64,000 bases of DNA from Defluviimonas aquaemixtae (GCF_900302475.1 NZ_OMOQ01000003.1:581595-645594), one strand, 5' to 3'. Positions 31,623 through 41,193 are shown, numbered from the stretch's first letter. The notes: generated by a model from the letters alone, not told the origin. Numbers and translations: made by a program.

Positions 31623-32612
31623 TCAAGGGCTGAAGTTCGCGAAGAGTTGCAGCATATCGTAAACCGACGGACCCACAAGGATCATCAGAAGGGGCGGCAC
31701 GGTGAACATCATCGTGCCGAGCGTCATCTTGGTCGGCAGCTTGTTCGCGGCCTCCTCGGCGCGCATCACGCGCTTGTCGCGCATCTCGGACGCATAGACC
31801 CGAAGTGCGTCTGCGATCGATGTGCCGAAGGTCTGCGACTGGATCATCACGGTCACGAACGAGGCGACGTCGGGCACGCCCGAGCGGTCGGAGAAGCCGC
31901 GCAGAACCGTGGATTTGTCCTTGCCGGCCTTGATCTCCTGGGCAACGATCTCGAATTCCTCGGCGAGCGCGGGATAGCCGCTGGCGAGTTCCCGCGAGAC
32001 GCGAATGATGCCCTGATCGAGCGACTGGCCGGCCTCGACGCAGACCAGAAGCATGTCGAGCGCGTCGGGGAAACCGTTCTGTATTTCGCCCTGCCGCGCC
32101 TGCACACGGCGTTCGATCCAGTACTTCGGCAGGTAGTAGCCGATGGCACCGGGGACGACGACGGAAAGGATGAGAACCGTGGTTGACACCTCGCCCGTGG
32201 CCGAGGCGACGATGGCGTAGATCACGCCGATCAGCAGGAACACGATGCCGAGGATGAACTGAACCGCGTGGAACGTGCGCACCGCGTTCCGGCCGCGATA
32301 GCCCGCGCGCGTCATCTTCAGCCGCGAGGAGCTCAGTTCCTCTTCGGTCTTGGGTTCGAGGAAGGTCGCGAATTTGTCGAGCTTGTCGGTGCCTTTGGAA
32401 CTGCGCAGCGATTTCTTGGTTGGCCCACGAGTGGTCGCCCGGCCGCTGCCCGCACGGCTCGATTCGCGCAGTTTCGCGTAGGGGTCGGCCCGCTTCTTGA
32501 GCATCGTGGGCAAGGTGACCGCGACCAGGACGATGCCGAGGATCGCCACCGCGAAGAGCGGGCCTAGCGGGCCCATCGTTTCGAGCAAGAGGTCGTTGAT
32601 CGCTGTCAGCAT
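31623..32612 (-). CDS. tadC: Tad pilus inner-membrane platform protein TadC
   Basis: A 329-residue type II secretion F-domain protein. There are helices at about 15-35, 115-135, 145-165 and 305-325, with the GspF/TadC core PDALDMLLVCVEAGQSLDQGI and RVYASEMRDKRVMRAEEAANKLPTKM. With TadB it forms the platform on which the TadA ATPase acts. A charged linker of about 60 residues (RAGSGRATTRGPTKKSLRSS) follows the first helix. It is 15 bp after tadB. Confidence 0.93.
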   Translation of the reverse strand: MLTAINDLLLETMGPLGPLFAVAILGIVLVAVTLPTMLKKRADPYAKLRESSRAGSGRATTRGPTKKSLRSSKGTDKLDKFATFLEPKTEEELSSSRLKMTRAGYRGRNAVRTFHAVQFILGIVFLLIGVIYAIVASATGEVSTTVLILSVVVPGAIGYYLPKYWIERRVQARQGEIQNGFPDALDMLLVCVEAGQSLDQGIIRVSRELASGYPALAEEFEIVAQEIKAGKDKSTVLRGFSDRSGVPDVASFVTVMIQSQTFGTSIADALRVYASEMRDKRVMRAEEAANKLPTKMTLGTMMFTVPPLLMILVGPSVYDMLQLFANFSP

Positions 32613-32627
32613 GTCAGCCGGGCCCCC

Positions 32628-33596
32628 TCAGACCTTGATGTTGACCATCATCTTCATGAAGATGACGTTGATCGTGAGGAAGGTGAAGACGATCAGTGCG
32701 GCAGGTACGAAGGCAGCCGTGTTCTTCACCGTGTCGAAGTAGTCCGGCTTCAGGATCTGAATGATCGCCAGCACGACGAGCGGGAAGGCCGACAGGAACA
32801 TGCCGGACCATTTCGCTTCGGCCGTGATCGCGCGAACGCGCCGGAACAGCCGGAATCGAGCCCGGATCACCTTAGCCAGACCGTCGAGGATTTCGGCGAG
32901 GTTGCCGCCCGACTGCTGCTGGATCGTAACGGCGACCGCGAGGAAGCGCAGATCCTGCATGTCCATGCGTTCGGCGAGATCCTTGAGCGACTCCGAGACT
33001 TCGCGTCCGTAGGCGGATTCGTCGGCGATCATGCCGAACTCGGTACCCAAGGGGTCGGGCACTTCTTTGGCGACGATCTGGATCGCGGAGGAGAACGGAT
33101 GGCCGACCCGGAGTGAACGTACCATGAGCTCGACGGCGTCGGGCAGTTGCTCCTCCACCATGTCCATGCGCTTCTTGGCCTTGCGGTGGATCCAGAAATA
33201 GACCGCGCCGACGCCCATCACGATGGCCACGGCGACCTGCACCGGGGTCGAAGCCGCGGTGCCGATCCGAAGCCCGAGGAATGCAACGACCGTCAGAAGT
33301 GCCATTATCCCCACAAGCGCGCGGGGCGAGAACGCGATATTGGCCTTCTGCGCCTTCGTGGCGAGCATCGAGTAAAGCGGAATGCCCTTCGCCCTCAGAT
33401 GCTGGCTGGCTTCCTTGCGGAGCTGTTCGAGCACCTGTTCGCGCTGACCGCCCTTTTCGAGCAGGTCGAGGCGGCGGTTGACCTTGGAGTTGAGCGAGAT
33501 CGACTTGCCGAAGACGACGAGATAGATGCCCTCGACCAGCAGCAGAACCGCCAGAAAGATCAGGCCGTAGATGATTGGCGTCGGGCTAATGATCAT
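32628..33596 (-). CDS. tadB: Tad pilus inner-membrane platform protein TadB
   Basis: A 322-residue F-domain protein with an N-terminal helix (about 5-25), two central helices (about 103-145) and two C-terminal ones. The core contains LPDAVELMVRSLRVGHPFSSAI and FLAVAVTIQQQSGGNLAEIL, the TadB hallmark. The frame is open to 33653 within tadA, but the ATG at 33594-33596 gives MIISPTPIIYG and follows the tadA stop by five bases. Confidence 0.93.
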   Translation of the reverse strand: MIISPTPIIYGLIFLAVLLLVEGIYLVVFGKSISLNSKVNRRLDLLEKGGQREQVLEQLRKEASQHLRAKGIPLYSMLATKAQKANIAFSPRALVGIMALLTVVAFLGLRIGTAASTPVQVAVAIVMGVGAVYFWIHRKAKKRMDMVEEQLPDAVELMVRSLRVGHPFSSAIQIVAKEVPDPLGTEFGMIADESAYGREVSESLKDLAERMDMQDLRFLAVAVTIQQQSGGNLAEILDGLAKVIRARFRLFRRVRAITAEAKWSGMFLSAFPLVVLAIIQILKPDYFDTVKNTAAFVPAALIVFTFLTINVIFMKMMVNIKV

Positions 33597-33601
33597 GCGC
33601 G

Positions 33602-35041
33602 TTACTCCGCGGCGATGGGTTCGTAGATCGACGGCGGCAGATCGTAGCCCCACTGACGGAAGCGTTCGGCGTATGCCGAGCGGACGCCGGTCGCGGTGAA
33701 TCGGCCGATGATCTTGCCGTCGGGCGCAAGCCCGAGCCGTTCATACCGGAAAATCTCCTGCATGGAAATCACGTCGCCTTCCATGCCGGTGATCTCGGTG
33801 ATCGAGGTCATGCGGCGCGAACCGTCCTGAAGACGCGACGCCTGCACGATGAGATTGACGGCCGAGGCGATCTGCGCGCGCACCGCCTTGATCGGCATCT
33901 CGATACCGGCCATCGAGATCATGTTCTCTAGTCGGCTAATACCGTCACGGGCGGAGTTCGCATGGATCGTGGTCATCGACCCATCATGGCCGGTGTTCAT
34001 GGCCTGAAGCATGTCGATGACTTCCTCGCCGCGCGTTTCGCCGACGATGATGCGGTCGGGACGCATCCGGAGAGCGTTTCTGAGGCAGTCGCGCTGCGTG
34101 ACCGCGCCTTTGCCTTCGACGTTGGCCGGGCGACTTTCCATCCGGCCCACATGGACCTGCTGAAGCTGAAGTTCCGCCGTGTCTTCGATCGTGAGGATAC
34201 GTTCGGAGTTGTCGATGAAGGATGACAATGCATTGAGCGTGGTCGTCTTACCCGAGCCCGTACCGCCCGAGACGATGATGTTCAGGCGCGTGGAGACGGC
34301 TGCCTGAAGGTAGGCGGCCATTTCCTCGGTGAACGCGCCGAAGCGGACGAGATCGTCAACGGCGAGCTTTTCTTTCTTGAACTTACGAATCGAGACGAGC
34401 GAGCCGTCGACCGCGATCGGAGGCACCATCGCGTTGAAACGCGAACCATCAGCGAGACGGGCGTCCACATAGGGGTTTGATTCATCGACGCGCCGGCCGA
34501 CGGCGGAGACGATTTTGTCAATGATCCTGAGAAGGTGGCGCTCGTCCTTGAACGATGTGTCGGTCAGTTCGAGCTTGCCGTCGCGCTCGACGAACACCTG
34601 CTGCGGGCCATTGACGAGAATATCGTTGACGGTCTCATCCTGCAGCAACGGCTCAAGCGGGCCGAGGCCCATCACCTCGTGGTAAAGTTCCTGGAAGAGC
34701 GTCGAACGCTCTTCCTTGTTCAACACGACGCTCATTTCCTCGAGCGCTTCCGTGGAGATCGATACGATTTCCTGACGAAGCTCGGATTCAGTCGCGTGTT
34801 CGAGCGCGCCGAGATTGAGGTTGTCGAGCAGTCGCTTGTGAAGCTCGACTTTCAGCTCGCCGATGCGTTCCCTGCGCTTGCGGTCCTTTTCCTGCGCGCC
34901 GACCTGCGCCGGCGTCTTCACCGCGGCCGACTGACGCCGGACGACGCCGGAGCGCGCATCGGGCTGAGCCTGGGCGACCTCGTCGCGCTTCGGCGCGGCG
35001 GCGGGTGCGGCGGCTTGAGGCTTCTTGTAACGCGAAAACAT
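33602..35041 (-). CDS. tadA: Tad pilus assembly/secretion ATPase TadA (CpaF)
   Basis: Hexameric ATPase that powers Flp pilus extension and, in some species, retraction. The 479-residue product has a disordered Ala/Pro/Lys-rich N-terminus (1-60), an N-terminal domain with [20 protein letters not shown], Walker [10 protein letters not shown] at 259-267, Asp box [12 protein letters not shown], and a Walker B/His-box region with RIIVGETRG and MTTIHANS. tadB follows after five bases and tadZ precedes it by 16. Confidence 0.95.
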   Translation of the reverse strand: MFSRYKKPQAAAPAAAPKRDEVAQAQPDARSGVVRRQSAAVKTPAQVGAQEKDRKRRERIGELKVELHKRLLDNLNLGALEHATESELRQEIVSISTEALEEMSVVLNKEERSTLFQELYHEVMGLGPLEPLLQDETVNDILVNGPQQVFVERDGKLELTDTSFKDERHLLRIIDKIVSAVGRRVDESNPYVDARLADGSRFNAMVPPIAVDGSLVSIRKFKKEKLAVDDLVRFGAFTEEMAAYLQAAVSTRLNIIVSGGTGSGKTTTLNALSSFIDNSERILTIEDTAELQLQQVHVGRMESRPANVEGKGAVTQRDCLRNALRMRPDRIIVGETRGEEVIDMLQAMNTGHDGSMTTIHANSARDGISRLENMISMAGIEMPIKAVRAQIASAVNLIVQASRLQDGSRRMTSITEITGMEGDVISMQEIFRYERLGLAPDGKIIGRFTATGVRSAYAERFRQWGYDLPPSIYEPIAAE

Positions 35042-35057
35042 GTCTGTCCCCCAGGGG

Positions 35058-36308
35058 TTAGGCGTTGCCCGCCTCGGCAGCCTTGTTCAGGTCGTAGAGC
35101 GACTTGGCGAGCTTTGCGATCTCGCGACGCAGCGGGTTCTTCGCGGCCGTTTCGGCGAGTGGCAGGCCGTGGTCGTTCGATTGCGTCACCGGCTTGGCGC
35201 CGTCGGGCAACTGCAGCTCGATCGTGATGTCGAGGCTTTCGGCCAGCCGCTTGACGCGACTCTTGCCCGACAGATCGGTGAACTTGGGCGCCCTGTTCAG
35301 CACATAGCGCAGCTTCTCATAGGGCAGCTCTTCGGCCTTGAGCGCGCGGATCATCCGGAGCGCGTTCTGTGCCGAACGCATGTCGAGCTCCATTGTGGTG
35401 AAGTAGACGTGGGCGTGGTTCAGGACCGCCTCGGTCCACTGCACGACGGTCGAGGGCATATCGACGACGACGAAGTCGAAGTTCGCCCGCGCCACGTCGA
35501 GGACGCGGTTGATGTCCTCCGACGTGACAATGTCCAGAGGCAGCATTTCGGACGGTGCCGTCATGACATGCATCTTGTCATTGAAGCTCAGAAGCGCCTG
35601 GAGGAAGCTGACATTGTCGACGGACGCGGTGTCGGACAGCATCTCATAGACGGCCTCGCGGCGGGGCAGGTCGAGGTAGGTCGAGATCGAGCCGTACTGG
35701 AAGTCGAAATCTAGAAGGCAGACACGCGGAGGATTGTCCTTCTGCACCGTCGCCAATTCCCACGCGAGGTTCACGGCGAGCGTCGTGGCGCCGGTGCCGC
35801 CCGCGAGGCCGTGGACCGCCAGGATCACGCCGTCGCGGTCGCCGGAGGGCTTGAAGCTCGCAGCGGTCGCGCCGTGGGCCAGAACCTGATCGGCCGCGGG
35901 CGCCTTGTGAAGCCGTTCGATCGCCTCATGGAGCGCGTTTTCGGGCAGGGGGTAGGGGACGAAATCGTCCGCGCCGAGCTTTAGAAGCTGATGTAGTGCG
36001 ATCGGGCTGACCTCTTGGGCGATGAGGATGATCTTGATCCCCTTCTCCTTCGCGGTCGTGATGATTCCCGTGATCCGTGCGAGATCGTCCTCGTCCTCCG
36101 AATCGACCGCGATGGCGACGAAGTCGAGCGAATCGGCATCCGGCTGGTTCAAGAACAGAACGGCGTCGTCAAAGGTCAGGTCACCCCAGCTTTCGCCGAG
36201 CTCGGTTTCCATGTCCTCGATAAGAAGGTCGAAGTTACTGACATCACGCGAAATAGTGCACGCGACAATTGGCGCCGGCTCAGGCTGCAACGCTGCTACA
36301 CTGCTCAT
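35058..36308 (-). CDS. tadZ: Tad pilus localisation ATPase-like protein TadZ (CpaE)
   Basis: Polar localisation factor of the Tad machine, from the MinD/ParA superfamily. The 416-residue product has an atypical receiver-like N-terminal domain (about 20-145) and a C-terminal ParA-like domain whose deviant Walker A reads GLAGGTGATTLAVNLA. LLDFDFQYGSISTYLDLP and FVVVDMPS correspond to the A' and B motifs. GTG 36314 is an alternative start; AAGGA spaced nine bases supports ATG 36308. A terminator-like stem separates it from the OmpA gene upstream, so it may have its own promoter. Confidence 0.92.
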   Translation of the reverse strand: MSSVAALQPEPAPIVACTISRDVSNFDLLIEDMETELGESWGDLTFDDAVLFLNQPDADSLDFVAIAVDSEDEDDLARITGIITTAKEKGIKIILIAQEVSPIALHQLLKLGADDFVPYPLPENALHEAIERLHKAPAADQVLAHGATAASFKPSGDRDGVILAVHGLAGGTGATTLAVNLAWELATVQKDNPPRVCLLDFDFQYGSISTYLDLPRREAVYEMLSDTASVDNVSFLQALLSFNDKMHVMTAPSEMLPLDIVTSEDINRVLDVARANFDFVVVDMPSTVVQWTEAVLNHAHVYFTTMELDMRSAQNALRMIRALKAEELPYEKLRYVLNRAPKFTDLSGKSRVKRLAESLDITIELQLPDGAKPVTQSNDHGLPLAETAAKNPLRREIAKLAKSLYDLNKAAEAGNA

Positions 36309-36506
36309 TCCCACACGTCCTTTCCACGGGGCGTCGGTTCTGGCTCCTGATGGTCGCGAAAGCGAATCGCCTCAGGTCCAAATCCGTCCACCCGGCGCGA
36401 CTCTCTAGCCCCGCCATTACTCCCGGGTTTCGAAACTCCGTGAAAATCTTGGCAATATTGGGGCTAAAAGATCGAAATTATGCGGTATCGGGAGACGATC
36501 AAAAGA

Positions 36507-36540
36507 AAGGGGCGGGTTTTGTTGATTGAACCCGCCCCTT
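36507..36540 (-). terminator. Intrinsic terminator after the OmpA-family lipoprotein gene
   Basis: A 12-bp stem, 36507-36518 against 36529-36540, with a 10-base loop. Read on the minus strand it is followed by a T-rich tract (TCTTTTGATC). It lies 25 bp beyond the OmpA gene stop and about 200 bp before tadZ, dividing the tad locus into two transcription blocks. Confidence 0.75.
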
Positions 36541-36564
36541 CCACGAAACAATTGATGGTGACGA

Positions 36565-37239
36565 CTAGCCGCCTGTGCCGGCAGCCTGACCGCCGCCTGA
36601 GACCTCTTCCTGCTGATGGGGCGGCTGCGCGCTTGTTACATATTCGCGCCAGATCACGTCGGCATATTTGCCATTGAGAACTGTCGGGTGACTGCGGACG
36701 AAGCCGGAAACCTCGGTCACCGCTCGGCGGTTGCGCCGTTCGGGTGTCTGCACGAAGACCAGAGGCTGGGTCTCGCCCTGCGAGACGACCGCTTCGAGGC
36801 GCGAGCGGCTGATCCCCTGGCTTGCCAGATAGGACACTACAGCTTGCGCGCGGCGGAGGCCCAACTGCTTGTTATAGCCCTCGCTGCCGACCAGATCTGT
36901 ATGGCCGAAAACCCGGAATCGCACTTCGGGGAACTGCCGGATCCAGTCCGCCTGACGGCTCAGAACCGTCTGGGCCTGACCGTCGAGAGCCGAGCTGTTG
37001 AAGGCGAAATTGACCATGTTCGGTACGTCGGCGGCGAACCGCCGCGTCAGGTCGATCGCGTAGGACCTCTCGCCCGAGTGGGTCAGCGTATTCGTCATCG
37101 TCGCGTTGCCGAAATCGGCGGTTTCAATCTCAGATCCTGCCTCAGAGTAGAAGGCGCGGGCGATGTTGGTTTCCTTCGAGCAGCCTGCAAGCACCGCGAG
37201 ACCGGTCGAAAGCAGGAGAAGGCTGATATGCTTTTGCAT
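36565..37239 (-). CDS. OmpA-family lipoprotein of the Tad locus
   Basis: A 224-residue lipoprotein with lipobox VLAGC (C20) and an OmpA-like domain (about 75-185) containing VRFRVFGHTDLVGSEGYNKQLGLRRAQAV and the closing RRNRRAVTEV. It probably anchors the secretin to peptidoglycan or the outer membrane, a role like TadG/CpaD-type accessory proteins; this is inference. It starts four bases after the secretin gene. A typical CpaD is absent from the window, so this protein may stand in for it. Confidence 0.85.
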   Translation of the reverse strand: MQKHISLLLLSTGLAVLAGCSKETNIARAFYSEAGSEIETADFGNATMTNTLTHSGERSYAIDLTRRFAADVPNMVNFAFNSSALDGQAQTVLSRQADWIRQFPEVRFRVFGHTDLVGSEGYNKQLGLRRAQAVVSYLASQGISRSRLEAVVSQGETQPLVFVQTPERRNRRAVTEVSGFVRSHPTVLNGKYADVIWREYVTSAQPPHQQEEVSGGGQAAGTGG

Positions 37240-37243
37240 CGTC

Positions 37244-38659
37244 TTACTCCATCACATAGCCGTAGGAGCCGGAATAGTCCTGCTTCGCGACTTCGCCGAT
37301 ACCGCCACCGCGCGAGGCGCGATTCGTGGCAGTCTTGCCGAAGAGGAACAGTTCTGCCTCGGTGGGCGGGCGGACCCGGTCGGTCGGCAGGGCGAGCGCC
37401 TCGCCGCGGACAGGGCTCACAAGATGCGGCGTGATGATGATCACGAGCTCCGTTTGCGAGCGCTGGAAACTGGCGCTGCGGAAGAGCGCACCAAGCACGG
37501 GAACGTCGCCGAGCCAGGGCACCTGGCCGTTTTGATCGTTGAAGTCATCCTGCAAAAGCCCCGCGATGGCAAAGCTTTCGCCGTCGCGCATCTCGACCGT
37601 CGTCTCGGCCTCGCGGCGCTTGAAGGCGTCGAGCGTGATGCCTGCGGCCGTCACGGAGACCGTTGTGTCGATGCTCGACACGGCCGCGTTGATCGCGAGG
37701 TTGATGATGTCGCCGTCGACGACGCGCGGGGTGAAGGCCAGTTCTACACCGAAGGGCTTGTATTCGACCGTGACGGTGTTGTTCAGGTTGCGCACCGGGA
37801 TAGGATACTCGCCGCCGGCGAGGAACCGTGCTTCCTGTCCCGAAAGGGCGGTGAGGTTCGGTTCGGACAGCGTGCGCACGAGGCCCTTGGATTCCAGAGC
37901 CTCAAGTAGAATACCGACCTGGAAGCTGCCGAGGTTGAAACCGACCGCGCCCTGGCCGATCGCGGCGGTGTTGAGGCTGAATCCCGCGCCGGTCCCGGTC
38001 GTGCCGCCGGACGTGAGCCCGCCGCTGCCAAGGCCGATCGACGTCGCGAGATCAGACGTCGATCCGTTGACGGTAAGGCCGCCCGACAGCTCTTTCGTGA
38101 CCGAGCGCTGCATCTCTGCGAAGCGGACCTTCAACATGACCTGCTGGACGCCGCCCACATTCATAAGATTCGACACGCGGCCGGGGGCATAACGCTCCGC
38201 AAGATCGAGCGCGCGGTCGAGCTTCGCGACTGACGACACGGTGCCCGAAAGCACGATACCGTCATTCGCGGTGCGAACTTCGATCTGTTCGCCCGGAATG
38301 ATCTGCTGAAGCCGTTCCTTGAACTCGGCCACGTCGAGCGAGACCTGGACGTCCACGTTGGTGATGAGCTGCCCGTCCGGGGCAAGTAACGTCAGGGTTG
38401 TGCGCCCGGGCGCCTTGCCGAGCACGTAGATCGACCGATCCGACAGCGTCGAGATGTCGGCGATGCCCGGATTGGCGATCGAAAGTTCCGCGAAGGGAGT
38501 TTCGCTCTCGACGATCACCGCCCGGTTCATCGGCACGGCGAGCGCGCTCGAAACCGAACCGCTCACGATTTTCAGGGTTTCCGCCTGTGCGGAATGTATA
38601 GTCGTCATCGTGAGCGTTAGGCCCACGAATCCTGCCGCGATATAAGCTTTCATGCTCAT
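37244..38659 (-). CDS. cpaC: Tad outer-membrane secretin CpaC/RcpA
   Basis: Forms the outer-membrane channel for the Flp pilus. The 471-residue product has a signal peptide (about 1-30, ending AQA), an N-terminal pilus/BON-like region with VGVQQVMLKV and VRTANDGIVLSGTV, and a C-terminal secretin domain with NLTALSGQEARFLAGGEYPIP and VPWLGDVPVLGALFRS. Start codons at 38659 (MSMKAYI) and 38653 (MKAYI) are both possible; AGGT lies just upstream. The frame is open further but without signal-like sequence. Confidence 0.93.
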   Translation of the reverse strand: MSMKAYIAAGFVGLTLTMTTIHSAQAETLKIVSGSVSSALAVPMNRAVIVESETPFAELSIANPGIADISTLSDRSIYVLGKAPGRTTLTLLAPDGQLITNVDVQVSLDVAEFKERLQQIIPGEQIEVRTANDGIVLSGTVSSVAKLDRALDLAERYAPGRVSNLMNVGGVQQVMLKVRFAEMQRSVTKELSGGLTVNGSTSDLATSIGLGSGGLTSGGTTGTGAGFSLNTAAIGQGAVGFNLGSFQVGILLEALESKGLVRTLSEPNLTALSGQEARFLAGGEYPIPVRNLNNTVTVEYKPFGVELAFTPRVVDGDIINLAINAAVSSIDTTVSVTAAGITLDAFKRREAETTVEMRDGESFAIAGLLQDDFNDQNGQVPWLGDVPVLGALFRSASFQRSQTELVIIITPHLVSPVRGEALALPTDRVRPPTEAELFLFGKTATNRASRGGGIGEVAKQDYSGSYGYVME

Positions 38660-38814
38660 GTGACCTGCCTCTCCGATCACGCCTCGTTGGTGGGTCTTTG
38701 CTGCCCAGATTGCCGACACAATGCGGGAGGTGTGGATTATTTGCAAGAATCAACCGTTTGCAGCGATCTCTTTATGTGGGGCACGGGCAACAGTCACACA
38801 GGACTTGCGCAATG

Positions 38815-38852
38815 CGAAGCACCGGCCACTATATGCGGTGGCCGGTGCTTCG
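38815..38852 (-). terminator. Large hairpin between cpaB and cpaC
   Basis: A perfect 15-bp stem (38815-38829 with 38838-38852) and 8-base loop, 19 bases after the cpaB stop. There is no T run on the minus strand. It may attenuate expression or protect the 3' end of the pilin-cpaB message, while cpaC is read from beyond a 155-bp leader. Confidence 0.6.
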
Positions 38853-38871
38853 ACGCTTGGAAATGCTCAGT

Positions 38872-39744
38872 TCAGTTCGTGCAGGGGATGACGGTCTCGA
38901 CGATCTCGCCGCCCTTGTTGGTGCGGATCGTGCAGACCCTCTCGGGCGCGGCTTCGGGCTCGGGCGCCGCCTCGACGATGCCGAGTAGGCTGTTACGGTC
39001 GATCTCGATGGCGCCGACCTCCTGAATGTCGCCGGTCCCTACGAGGGCGAGCGTCAGCCGGCCGGTCTGCTGTGCGAGCGCGAGCGCGGCGACCTGCTCC
39101 GGCTTGGCCTCCACGGTGACCGTGCGCGCGATCATTGTCTCTTCGCTCCGGTCTGCATCCGCGCTCTGGTTGATCGCGATAAGGCGGACCGCTTTGTCGA
39201 TCAGCTTCGTGACATCCTGATTGCCGATCCGGCCTGACCAGTAGATGTCGACCCGGTCGCCCGGGCGCAGGAAGCCGGAAACGCCTGAGGTCACGTCGAC
39301 GTTAATCGCGAACGCGCGCATGCCGGGCGAGAGGTTGGCGTTGATCCCGGCATCGACGCCGGGCTCTGTTATCTTCGCAGACAGCAGCGGCTCGAAGGGC
39401 TCATAGCTCCGAAGCGCGGCGCGGGGGCGCGTTTCGCCCTCCCAAAACACCGGCGTGACGTTCTGGGTGCCATCCTGCGGCGCGACGATCTTGTTGTACA
39501 CACCCGCCGGCACCTTGCCGGCCTCGACCTTCACGACGTCGAGATCGGCGCGCGTCAACCGGTCGCCGTATTTCAGGGCCTTCTTGGCCACGACCACATC
39601 GACGAGACGCGGCGCCCGCGCCCGCTCGGCGGCGAGGCGATCCCGCTCTGCCTGGGTCTGGGCGATGTAGTCCTGCGCCATGTACACAGCGAACCCCGCC
39701 AGCGCGACCCCCAAGACCAGCACCAACCCAAATACCAATCGCAT
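38872..39744 (-). CDS. cpaB: Tad pilus assembly protein CpaB/RcpC
   Basis: A 290-residue periplasmic protein anchored by an N-terminal helix (about 3-22). It has an SAF domain (VVVAKKALKYGDRLTRADLDVVK) and the CpaB/RcpC core with LSPGMRAFAINVDVTSGVSGFLRPGDRVDIYW. It gates or supports the secretin. AAGGAAG lies five bases before ATG 39744; the longer open frame to 39798 lacks this. It is the first machinery gene after the pilins. Confidence 0.92.
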   Translation of the reverse strand: MRLVFGLVLVLGVALAGFAVYMAQDYIAQTQAERDRLAAERARAPRLVDVVVAKKALKYGDRLTRADLDVVKVEAGKVPAGVYNKIVAPQDGTQNVTPVFWEGETRPRAALRSYEPFEPLLSAKITEPGVDAGINANLSPGMRAFAINVDVTSGVSGFLRPGDRVDIYWSGRIGNQDVTKLIDKAVRLIAINQSADADRSEETMIARTVTVEAKPEQVAALALAQQTGRLTLALVGTGDIQEVGAIEIDRNSLLGIVEAAPEPEAAPERVCTIRTNKGGEIVETVIPCTN

Positions 39745-39920
39745 TGAACTTCCTTTCGTCAGCAAGACCCGGGAATCGGCCACCCTCCGGTCGCACACGG
39801 GCCTCCTTAGCGCGCAATTTCTCCGCGGAATACGGCGAAATGGTGGTCAAAGCGCGCCCGAGGGGTGGAATTTTGCCAGTACAGGAAACATTCGGCAAGT
39901 AGCCGCCCAGAAAGGCGAAG

Positions 39921-39943
39921 GACGCCCCGGCGCGCGGGGCGTC
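39921..39943 (-). terminator. Hairpin downstream of flp1
   Basis: GACGCCCCG (39921-39929) pairs with CGGGGCGTC (39935-39943) around a 5-base loop, 43 bp after the flp1 stop. On the minus strand it is followed by CTTCGCCTTTCT. It probably limits read-through from the abundant pilin message into cpaB. Confidence 0.6.
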
Positions 39944-39985
39944 CACTTACCTTATTGCGTTCCGCCAGACAAGGCGGACAATCGA

Positions 39986-40180
39986 TCAGAACGTGGTGTT
40001 GACCGTCTGGCTGGACAGGTAGTTCTGAACCTTTTGCCCGATGCTCGTCATGTTGCCCTGAATGCCGGCCATCGCAATCGCGACCAAGGCACAAACGCTC
40101 GCCGTCAGCACGACCCAGTCGACCGTCACGGCGCCGTCTTCCTCAGCGCGGAAATCAAAAATCTTGTCCCAAAGCTTCAT
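39986..40180 (-). CDS. flp: Flp/Fap major pilin-type subunit, copy 1
   Basis: A 64-residue prepilin: a charged leader (MKLWDKIFDFRAEEDG), then AVTVDWVVLTASVCALVAIAM. Cleavage is expected after the Gly in EEDG; Asp takes the place of the usual Glu at +5 and Trp that of Tyr at +6. The C-terminus YLSSQTVNTTF matches the other copies in position. A start at 40192 (MEQVM) is possible, but 40180 gives the same length as the two neighbours. It diverges from copies 2 and 3 over most of the mature part. Confidence 0.92.
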   Translation of the reverse strand: MKLWDKIFDFRAEEDGAVTVDWVVLTASVCALVAIAMAGIQGNMTSIGQKVQNYLSSQTVNTTF

Positions 40181-40356
40181 CACTTGCTCCATCCTGATCG
40201 AGCGCTCGCCCGCCCGGGCTTACAAACTCGCTCTATCGCCCTTTGCCCTTGGGATGAATTAACACAGCCAAGATGGCATGATTTGGGCGCTTGTCGTTCT
40301 TTTTCGCGCTGGGTCAACCCTTTGGGAAACATTGCGTTCTGTTAGCCGAAACGAAA

Positions 40357-40378
40357 ACCGCGCCCCGAGGGGCGCGGT
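40357..40378 (-). terminator. Intrinsic terminator of flp2
   Basis: ACCGCGCCCC (40357-40366) pairs with GGGGCGCGGT (40369-40378). On the minus strand the stem runs into TTTTCGTTTCGG, a good rho-independent terminator 26 bp after the flp2 stop. Confidence 0.85.
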
Positions 40379-40404
40379 CTCATTCGATCTCGTCGAAACC
40401 AGGA

Positions 40405-40599
40405 TCAGAGGCTGGTGTTGATCGACTGGCTCGAGAGGTAGTTATTGATCTTCGTGGTCAGCGAGCCGGTGCCCTTCTTGACCGCGGCCAGAGCCGCAAC
40501 GCCGAGGCCGACGACAGCAGCGGTCAGCACGACCCAGTCAACCGTCACGGCGCCGTCTTCTTCGTTGTTGAACTTCTTCGCAATCTTAAACAGTTTCAT
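40405..40599 (-). CDS. flp: Flp/Fap pilin subunit, copy 2
   Basis: A 64-residue prepilin (MKLFKIAKKFNNEEDG / AVTVDWVVLTAAVVGLGVAAL), with the processing Gly before the hydrophobic assembly segment and the C-terminus YLSSQSINTSL. It differs from copy 3 by one residue (I6 instead of L6). The frame is open to 40794, but AGAGTG precedes ATG 40599 and the start matches the other pilins. It has its own terminator and about 130 bp upstream a motif shared with copy 3. Confidence 0.93.
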   Translation of the reverse strand: MKLFKIAKKFNNEEDGAVTVDWVVLTAAVVGLGVAALAAVKKGTGSLTTKINNYLSSQSINTSL

Positions 40600-40620
40600 G
40601 TCACTCTCCATTAGGTTCGC

Positions 40621-41166
40621 TTCTAGCTCCATCCGCGAACCGTGTGGGGTGTTGTCCAGGTCCCGTTTCCGTCGCGGCGTGTTAGTGTTTTGCCCACCAA
40701 TCGTGACCCAAACTGGGCGGTTCGCGTACATTTCCATGCTTTTGAAGGAGATTCTGGAAACGGCTCTTTGCCTCTGTTTCGCGAGCAACATCAATGGCGG
40801 AGAAAGCGCGGATCCTCGGTGAAAATGCCTCGGACCGGGGTTTGACCGCCGTCAGCAACCGTATGCGTACTCTATTTGCCGCTTCCTAGGGGGCGCCGCG
40901 AACTTCGGATACGGCCGTGGCCGGCGCCGCCGCGTCTCAGCTTTAGTAAGGTGCCGCCGTCGCGAACGGAGCGAGCTCGGCGGGGCCCTGGCATTCGGCG
41001 ATCTTGCCGGCCAGAGGTGCCTGTCTCTGTCGTGAGGGCTTCTGGCTCCGGTACGCGACGGGATGCACAAATCCCGCTAGAGCGGGAGCCGGTGCGGGAG
41101 CGCGGTGCCGTGCCCGGCCAAGCGCGGTTCAAGCGCCGCCTTTGGATATGAATGTGGCCCCCAACG
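40621..41166. other. Spacer between the two pilin repeats
   Basis: About 550 bp. The first part (40621-40740) is the flp2 leader and promoter side. It resembles the flp3 upstream region only patchily; for instance ATGTAC is 134 bp before flp2 and 136 bp before flp3. The rest (about 40850-41160) is GC-rich with overlapping frames on both strands but no convincing gene, plus a small stem CCCGC/GCGGG near 41072-41085. Confidence 0.5.
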
Positions 41167-41171
41167 CGAAA

Positions 41172-41193
41172 ACCGCGCCCCGAGGGGCGCGGT
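41172..41193 (-). terminator. Intrinsic terminator of flp3
   Basis: Same 10-bp stem as the flp2 terminator, at the corresponding place in repeat B, followed on the minus strand by TTTTCGCGTTGG. Confidence 0.85.

Larger units (their letters stand above)
40352..40620 (-). repeat. Direct repeat A (269 bp) carrying flp2 and its terminator
   Basis: This stretch is identical to 41167-41435 except at two positions (T40584/G41399 and A40610/G41425), so 267 of 269 bases match at a fixed offset of 815 bp. It covers the terminator, the whole pilin gene and the ribosome-binding site, and then similarity drops sharply on both sides. Confidence 0.95.
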
